Source of the DNA: Lathyrus oleraceus
Lineage: Eukaryota > Streptophyta > Magnoliopsida > Fabales > Fabaceae
DNA length: 64,000 nucleotides
Direction of reading: 5' to 3'
NCBI RefSeq assembly: GCF_024323335.1
Contig: NC_066580.1
Location: 90,458,547 to 90,522,546 of the forward strand
The position numbers and the translations under genes are program-made. This document shows, one piece after another, positions 57,404 to 64,000 of the stretch. The notes beneath the pieces are model-generated. The model was not told where the DNA came from, searched no databases, and saw only the letters and a program-made list of their open reading frames with translations. The stretch's first letter is position 1. Each line of letters begins with the position of its first letter.

Positions 57404-60228
57404 TGTCATACCCCAATTTTGTCCGGGCATATTTAAATTTTCATATAATTGATTTCATTTTTTATTTTGTATCATATGCATAGCATGGCATACATTCCAT
57501 CATAAATAATACCTAAAATATCAGTCAGGATAAATTTATTGAGAATACAGACAAATCGGTAAAATTGTTTCTCAAGAATGTGCAAAATCAGCGGGTAAAA
57601 AGTTTCAAAATTAAAATCACAGACACCGGTATTATTAATCTATGGTTCATGTAGTTTAACCTGGTGTGCTCGTTGTATTTTTCAACGGCTGTTTCGGTTG
57701 TGTTTTGACCCGCCTGAGCCTTTTAACCGATGCAAATTTATTTCAAAATTTAAAGAAACGCTGTATTTTTTCAATAAGTATATTTTGTGCTGATCATTTT
57801 AATGTGTCCAATTTAATTTTTCGAGAATATTTATGCCCTGTTTTTATTCCTTTTCGGTCCGTTTATTGTTATTTTCTTAATCAAGATATCATTGGAATGA
57901 ATTAGAATTAATTACATAATTAGTTTGAATTTATTTTGATGAATTGGTTCTATCCTTTTAATTGCTAAAAACTCTATAATTTCCAAATTTCAAAAAAAAT
58001 GAATAATATAGGTTGTACATTGGATCCTTTTAAAAAAATGCTAGCTGGTATCCGATCCTAACAACCTGACAGCTCACTCAACGTCTCTCTTCTCTCGCCA
58101 CCTCACCCTCCCTCTCCTCCTCACACGTGTCTCCCCCTATACCTACCCACACACATTTCTCTCTCTCTCTCAGGAACTCTTAACAAAAACAAAAGAGAGA
58201 AAATTAAAACGACCCCTCACTCTCTCACACGTATTCTCACTCACACTCTCTTCTCTCTCACCTCTCTTGAAAAGAAAAACGAAAAAGAAATCTGTGGAAG
58301 CTTTTCTTCTCCATCCACTAAAAGCTCCACAGCCATCATCACCGCCATGCAAAACCACTAGTGAAACCCCTTCCAACATTCACCACCCTTCATCCTTCCT
58401 CCACCACCGTACCCAGTCACAACCACCGTTCATCACCACCTTCGAATCACTTTCACAAAACCCACACGCAAACACCACCTAAACCTCTAAAACCACCGTG
58501 AACTCGCTTCATCGTCTTCCGCTTCAACCACAACACCATCCAATCGAAACCTCTCTCCTTCCGTAACACCAAACCTCCATTACCGACGAATAGATCCGAC
58601 TAAATCGTGCCTCCGTCTAAATCATAAGCATCCATCCGCCGTGCGTAACCGTCACAACGACAACACTCCCTCCGCAATCTCCCCCCAAATCGACACTTTT
58701 AATCACCATCATAACCTCACCGTCGGTCGAACAGCGACCTCCGCTACAGATCCCGTTTGAAGGTCGCATGGTTGAGTGCCAAGATTCAAACGTTGGATTG
58801 ACGATTTAGACGAAGTGGTTTCAGGATTCTGCGATGTCATTGCTAGGCTGTTCGTTTGTTTGATCCAACTGAGATCGATTTGGGTCGATGCTTTGGTTAC
58901 ACCAGTCTTATAATAAACCGAGTTCGATCTTTCCGTTAGGAGCAACGTCAACAACATCAGATAACTCGAGATCTCATTTCTTGGTTGGGTTGGTTTTTCT
59001 ATTCGATTATGTCTTGGCTGTTTCTTAATATTTTTGTTTCTGCAATTCAATATCATTGGCCTGGGTTTGCTGTATTGCACCTTGTTTCCTTCTAGTTTGA
59101 GTTTATTTTATTATACCCTTGCTGATTCTCTTTTATCGAGTTCTGTTTTACTTAATTCTCAATAAGTCATATAGTGTTGGATTGAATTTTTGCTATTGTT
59201 TATAATCCTGAAAATTATGAAAATTATAAGCTGCTTGTGATTTGTTATTTGTTCCGATGAGGCGTCCGTTTTTCTTTAAAGAATCGCGAGAGAGAAACTC
59301 TTAGGATCACATAACCTTGTTGAGTTTTGTTTGCAGTATTAAGACTTGGTACTGTTGTTATAAATCATAACAGTAATGGCTCTTGGCATGTTATTCATCT
59401 AAGTACTGATTCCTGTGATTTTGAAAATTCTGCCAAAGTTATGAGTATTTTTTCCTTGATACAGTGGCTTTTTACGCAATTATTGGACTGTTAAGATTAT
59501 GGCTTTTTAATTGGTTCTTTCATAATAGGCAACAGTTTTACTCACGTGTACAGCAAGGCGTAGTAATACCTTGACGCTCCCAAAGGCTTTCAGCCAGCGT
59601 TTTTCCAAACTATTAAATGATGATTTTATGTTAAGCAAGTGGTCAATTAACATAACAATGACAAAACTGGTATTATCCTATTGTGATTTGGCTGGACTCA
59701 AATGTGGAATAGCGTTTAGGCCATTTATAGGAGTAAACTGTTTGTTTTGTAAGTTTCATATGCATGAATCACTTTGAAAAGCCAGAATTTTTGAAAGACA
59801 TTGTAAATAAAATAAGGCTGAATTGTTGTTTAAATTCCATTACATTTAAGTTGGATTTTTATGTGGATTCGACAAATCCATGTCGCTATACCATCAAAGT
59901 TTCAATAAATTAATTGTATATTTTCACCGCGTTTCGATCTCACATACGACATTCCAATTTCATTGTTGTTATGTACAAACCGGTTTTGGAGCACATTGTG
60001 ACCAATTCACTTCAAAATCATTCAAACCAATTTCAAAACAAATCACACAATTCTTGACTTAAAGTCAAGCCCATTTTCAAGACAAAACCTTTGTAAGCCG
60101 ATTGCTTTGGCATCTCCATCAACTACATGTAATTTTTCAACAAACACGAATTCAAACCATTTTCCAAACCATTTAACTTCAAAGAATTTTCTATTTTAAC
60201 ATAAATTTTGGGATGAAAAAGATATAGG

Positions 60229-61058
60229 AAGCGTTTGCTTCACTATTTCTTAAGCACTTGAATAATTGGCGTACGCCATATTGCTCGAGTTCTTGTCACC
60301 CGATTAAACCGTAATCATACAATTTTAAATCACTTTTCCAAATCAAATATAATTTCTAAATTCAAATTATTTTAAAACCATAATTATACAAGTTCAAATC
60401 ACTTCTTATTCTAAATTTCCGATAATAAAAGGATGGGAGGCGTTCGCCTCATTATCCTCCGATTATTCGAATAATTGGCGTACGCCACATTGCTCGAATT
60501 TTCGTCATCAAATTAAAAACACAATCGAATAAATTCAAATCAACTCTTAGATCAAATCCAATTTCACGAAATAAACTTTAACTTAAAACTTCAATTGAGA
60601 ATGGGAGGCGTTCGCCTCACCATTCCTTGATTATTTGAATAATTGGCGTACGCCACATTGCTCAAATCATCGACTTTTCAAAATCTACCAATTCAAAATT
60701 CAAACTATTTTCGCAAATCAAATACAACGTCTAAAAACATATCTTTTATAAATTAAACTTCGGATGACAAAAGATGGGAGGCGTTCGCCTCACCATCTCT
60801 CGAATATTTGAATAATTGGCGCTCGCCACATTGCTCAAATTATCGACTTCCGACTAAAATACGCTAAATAAACTTGGATAAGGGAATAAGTGGCGCTCGC
60901 CTCATTATTCTTTGAATAAGCAAGTAGGAGGCGTACGCCTCACTACCGTGCATATTCAACATCCACAAACAAACTTTCAAAATAATTCGAACGAAAAAAG
61001 GAGTAGAAGGCGGTCGCCTTACTATTCCTCGAAAGAATTGGACGATTGGTGTGCACCA
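60229..61058. repeat. Palindrome array in element D LTR
   Basis: Two alternating hairpin types repeat about every 170 bp. Type 1 is GAGGCGttCGCCTC at 60437-60450, 60605-60618 and 60778-60791, with variants at 60229 (AAGCGttTGCTT), 60892, 60928 (GAGGCGTACGCCTC) and 61007 (AAGGCGgtCGCCTT). Type 2 is TGGCGTACGCCA at 60267, 60476 and 60644, with variants at 60817 (TGGCGctCGCCA) and 61047 (TGGTGtgCACCA). Almost all substitutions keep the arms complementary. Confidence 0.88.
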
Positions 61059-61340
61059 CATTGCTCAATCTTTCGTCGTTCTTCAAAAACATCTCCAACA
61101 TTAAACCTAACTTCTCGCCCCCGAGCGATCGAAACCAATCAAACCCAAACACATCAATTCAACTCGTTACCCCCGCGTGACCAAAATCCTTTCTAATGCG
61201 CACAACAAACCAGGGCTAGAGCCTCCACCGAGAGTAGACAAGCCGGCATTTAGCCGTTAGAACGCCGACCTACAATGCCGTTCATGAAAATAAAACACAC
61301 CAAATATTCGTAGTAGCCCGAACTACGAATGCTCTGATTT

Positions 61341-61375
61341 CCTTATTGCACCATAAGGATACGTAGGCAGGAGAT
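61341..61375 (+). other. U5 hairpin before TACGTAGGCA (element D)
   Basis: CCTTAT (61341-61346), loop TGCACC, ATAAGG (61353-61358), then ATACGTAGGCAGGAGAT. It is preceded by CGAACTACGAATGCTCTGAT, as in A and B. Confidence 0.8.
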
Positions 61376-61998
61376 TGCTATAACTTTGCGAGCACACTAA
61401 TAAAAAACCTCCCATTTCCCCCTCCTGAGTTCTTCATCCATATCTATCATCAATTCTGTTGATTCTAAGTGTTGGCAGCAATTTTGGTAAAACAAAGAAT
61501 GTTCACAAGATGTTATGTGTGATGTCTTAACATGAGATATCCTATGTACCTGCTGGAGTTCAAGAACATGTTCATGCAGGGTTGTTTCAGAATGCCATAT
61601 ACAATGCCATGGCTTCTGATATTGGATGTACCTGCTGGAGCTTAATTGAAAGACATGTTCATGCAGGATTGTTTCAAGATGTCATACACAAGGTCATGGC
61701 ATCTGATATGGTTGTACCTGCTGGAATTATTGGATTATGCAGGATTTTTCTAGGATGTCAGACCCGATGTCATGACATCCTGTACACAGAATATTCAGTG
61801 TGAATGTCTGGTGTTTTGTGATTGCACAATTAATGGCAATCTTTGTATGATTGAAGATCTGATTGGCTGGCGAATTCAATCATGGATTACAACCAGATTT
61901 ACTTATTTTCCAAGGAGATCTAACCAGCTGTTATAAAAAGATTTGATTGGAAAATAGATTTAGGGTTTTCAAGATGTCCAAGCCCAGCTGGATGCTTC

Positions 61999-62006
61999 TA
62001 TAAAAA
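61999..62006 (+). promoter_or_regulatory. TATA box of copia LTR
   Basis: CTATAAAAAGGG about 530 bases into the LTR. Transcription would start near 62030. Confidence 0.7.
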
Positions 62007-62162
62007 GGGATTTAGAAAACCTGTTTGAATACACAACCAATACTGAGCGAAATATAGAGAGAGAGCTAGGGTTTGTGTCTGTTTAGTCGTGAGACTTGTA
62101 AGCCATTCAAGTCATCCATTGATGATTGAATAGGAGTGATTTGTGGTTGTAATTTGTCACTC

Positions 62163-62315
62163 TAAAGCTGTTAAGCAAGAGTGTGTGTCTACTTGATCAA
62201 AGCTGTGAAGCAAGATCAAGTGTGTGTCTTCTTGATCAAAGCAGTGAAGCAAGATCAAGAGTGTGTCTTCTTGATTGAAACTGTGAAGTAAAATCAAGAG
62301 TGTGTAATTGAAAAG
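62163..62315 (+). repeat. GATCAAG minisatellite in copia LTR
   Basis: Three to four degenerate units of about 40-50 bp contain GTGAAGCAAGATCAAG and GTGTGTCTTCTTGAT. The GATCAAG and CTTGATC words are mutually complementary, so neighbouring parts could pair. Confidence 0.7.
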
Positions 62316-62663
62316 TGTTTTCTTTTCTCAAGGGATTGTTGTTTAAGATCACAGGTGTGATTGTAGGGAAGTGAGTGGGTTCTCATATCTAAGAGTGCTT
62401 AGGTAGAAATTGCACGGATAGAGATTAGGTGAGAAAGACTGTAACTTGTTGAAGTGTACGGAGAGTCTTTGAACTAATTCTATTTTAGTGAATTTCCTTC
62501 CTGGCTTGGTAGCCCCCAGACGTAGGTGAGTTGCACCGAACTGGGTTAACAATTGCTTGTGTCATTTGCTTTACCATTCTGTATCTTTATCCTATATGTG
62601 TTAACAAATATTAGTGTCGTGACATTACCTTCGACATCTTATATCTGATACCAGAATTTCAAT

Positions 62664-62675
62664 TGGTATCAGAGC
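62664..62675 (+). promoter_or_regulatory. Copia primer binding site (initiator tRNA-Met)
   Basis: TGGTATCAGAGC matches the usual Ty1/copia primer site complementary to the initiator tRNA-Met. It is followed by a self-complementary stretch (AGAGCAGGcatCCTGCTCT). Confidence 0.92.
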
Positions 62676-62728
62676 AGGCATCCTGCTCTGGTTCTGGGTG
62701 AGATCTAGGGACAATACTTTCTGGTACA

Positions 62729-64000
62729 ATGGAGAGAGATGGAGGATCTGTTCATAGGCCCCCAATTTTGGATGGTTCTAACTATGACTATTGGAAACCT
62801 CGAATGGTAGCTTTTCCGAAATATCTTGATAACAAGGCTTGGAAAGCTGTGTTAACAGGTTGGATGCATCCTGTCATTACTAAAGAAGGAGAAGCCACTA
62901 CTGAGAAGAAGCCTGAAGAACAATGGTCCAAGGAGGAGGATGATCTTGCTCTTGGAAACTCTAAAACATTGAATGCAATATTCAATGGGGTAGACAAGAA
63001 TATTTTCAGGCTGGTAAACAACTATGAAGTGGCCAAAGATGCTTGGGACATTCTCAAGACCACTTATGAAGGCACCTTTAGGGTAAAGATGTCTAGACTT
63101 CAGCTGCTCACCTCCAAGTTTGAAAACTTAAGGATGAAAGAAGATGAAAACATTCATGAATTTCACATGAGTATCCTTGAAATTGCTAATGCTTCAGGAG
63201 CCCTGGGAGAGAAGATGACAGATGAAAAACTGGTAAGGAAAATACTCAGGTCACTCCCTAAGAGATTTCCAATGAAGGTGACTGCCATAGAAGAGTCTCA
63301 AGACATTTCCAACATGAGGGTAGATGAGCTAAATGGTTCCCTCCAAACCTTTGAGATGGGATTGAATGATGGAACTGAAAAGAAAACCAAAAGCATTGCC
63401 TTCATATCAAACACAGAAGAGGAAAACAGTCAAGATGTAGATGAAGAGTGGGCCAATGAAGTTGCAATGTTGGGGAGACAGTTCAACAGATTGTTAAAGA
63501 AAATGGATGTAAGATCTAAGGCAAATGTCAAGAACATCTCATCTGACATCAGCAATGGAAGAAGAGTAAGGTCAGATGAGAAGCCCAAAGAAGGAAAAGA
63601 AGTAAAATGCTATGAATGTGATGGGTATGGACACATTAGAACTGGATGTGGAACCTACCTCAAGAAGCAGAAGATGAGTCTTGCTGCCACCTGGTCAAAT
63701 GAGAGTGATACAGAAGAGGCTGCAAATCTGGTGACTGCATTAACAGGAAAATGGGGTTCTGATGAAGACTCAAGTGATGAAGAAGTGACTTTTGAAGCAT
63801 TGGCCTCCACCTACAGAAAGCTGTGTCACAGAAGTGTAGAGCTGTGTAAACAGGTTGAAAGCCAGAAGAAGGGGATAACTCAACTTGAGAATGAGAAGGG
63901 AAAACAATTGGAAACCATCTCCAAATTGAAAACATAAGCCGTGGCTCTGAAGGTCAAGCTAGATGAAAGTCAACAAGTTGAAAGCCAGAAGATAGTACAG
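62729..64000 (+). pseudogene. gag: Copia Gag (start of polyprotein), interrupted by a stop, runs off window
   Basis: From ATG 62729 the frame encodes 402 residues to a TAA at 63935-63937, then stays open in the same frame to the window end. This suggests a single nonsense change, probably GAA to TAA. The N-terminus (LDGSNYDYWKPRM) is typical of copia-type Gag. A helical UBN2-like region follows over about residues 50-210. A CCHC zinc knuckle, C-X2-C-X4-H-X4-C, starts at C294. The C-terminal part is acidic and then coiled-coil-like, as in SIRE/Maximus elements. Gag forms the particle and packages RNA. Protease, integrase and RT lie beyond the window. Confidence 0.88.

Larger units (their letters stand above)
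57404..61469 (+). mobile_element. Element D 3' LTR (interrupted at its end)
   Basis: It starts TGTCATACCCCAATTTTGTC, the Ogre-type LTR start, right after the polypurine tract. A C/T-rich segment at about 58077-58560 follows a weak TATA-like CTATACC (near 58137) and may mark the transcription start. It contains a palindrome array (60229-61058) and a U5 hairpin with TACGTAGGCAGGAGAT (61341-61375), as in the B LTR. The LTR terminus is not reached: the copia LTR begins at 61470, so D was probably hit inside its U5. It is more diverged from A and B than they are from each other. No gene is supported; the small Pro/Ser-rich frame at 58267-58482 has no recognisable feature. Confidence 0.75.
61470..62661 (+). 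mobile_element. Ty1/copia element E 5' LTR
   Basis: It starts TGTTGGCAGCAATTTTGG and ends near 62661 (...TTTCA), two bases before a tRNA-Met primer site, giving about 1.2 kb. It has three degenerate direct repeats with GTACCTGCTGG and TGTTCATGCAGG (about 61550-61740, period about 79) and a GATCAAG minisatellite (about 62163-62315). A TATAAAAA box is at 61999. The 3' boundary is inferred from the primer site, so it is less certain than the start. The expected 5-base duplication on the left would be CTAAG (61465-61469); its partner is beyond the window. Confidence 0.82.

Noticed and set aside
58267..58482. A small Pro/Ser-rich frame in the D LTR that might be a host exon
   Set aside because: It lies in a C/T-rich leader-like stretch of an LTR; composition alone explains the residues.

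Overview
The window is nuclear DNA of a plant, most likely a legume of the pea/vetch tribe (Fabeae). It consists of nested LTR retrotransposons and I find no host gene. The legume call rests on large Ogre-type (Ty3/gypsy, Tat lineage) elements that have a tRNA-Arg primer site, an extra ORF before gag, an intron between protease and reverse transcriptase, two RNase H domains and long tandem-repeat 3' untranslated regions. No species-specific marker was identified.

Layout. (A) 1-22367: an Ogre-type element on the minus strand. The first 345 bases of its 3' LTR lie at the left edge (1-345). They are followed by the polypurine tract, a 4.7 kb hypervariable 3' UTR, pol (5043-8505), a 277 bp intron (8506-8782), gag-protease (to 12087), ORF1 (12385-13833), a leader, a tRNA-Arg primer site (14837-14854) and a 7.5 kb 5' LTR (14861-22367). 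Its reading frames look intact. (D) 22368-24246 plus 57246-61469: the 3' UTR hairpin-repeat array, polypurine tract and 3' LTR of an older plus-strand Ogre-like element, split by younger insertions. (B) 24252-57240: a plus-strand, non-autonomous Ogre relative in the form LTR-internal-LTR-internal-LTR (unit about 14.09 kb), flanked by one perfect 5 bp target duplication CCTTG. (E) 61470-64000: the 5' LTR, tRNA-Met primer site and gag of a Ty1/copia element, probably SIRE/Maximus type, inserted in the D LTR.

How the parts relate. A encodes the full machinery: Gag, protease, RT, two RNase H domains and integrase. B has lost the capsid core, protease, most of the second RNase H and the integrase core. 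The same pol decay is present in both B units. In contrast, its shortened gag-like frame was open in the common ancestor, because each unit carries different private stops. B was therefore presumably mobilised in trans by an autonomous relative.

The strongest unexplained signal is structural. The non-coding parts of A, B and D are full of short hairpins whose stems change sequence while pairing is kept. Examples are a run of hairpins just after pol, each followed by GGCAAAAA; a U5 hairpin just before TACGTAGGCA in three LTR families; repeated hairpins in the 3' UTRs; and palindrome arrays in the D LTR. This points to conserved RNA (or DNA) structure in these retroelements.
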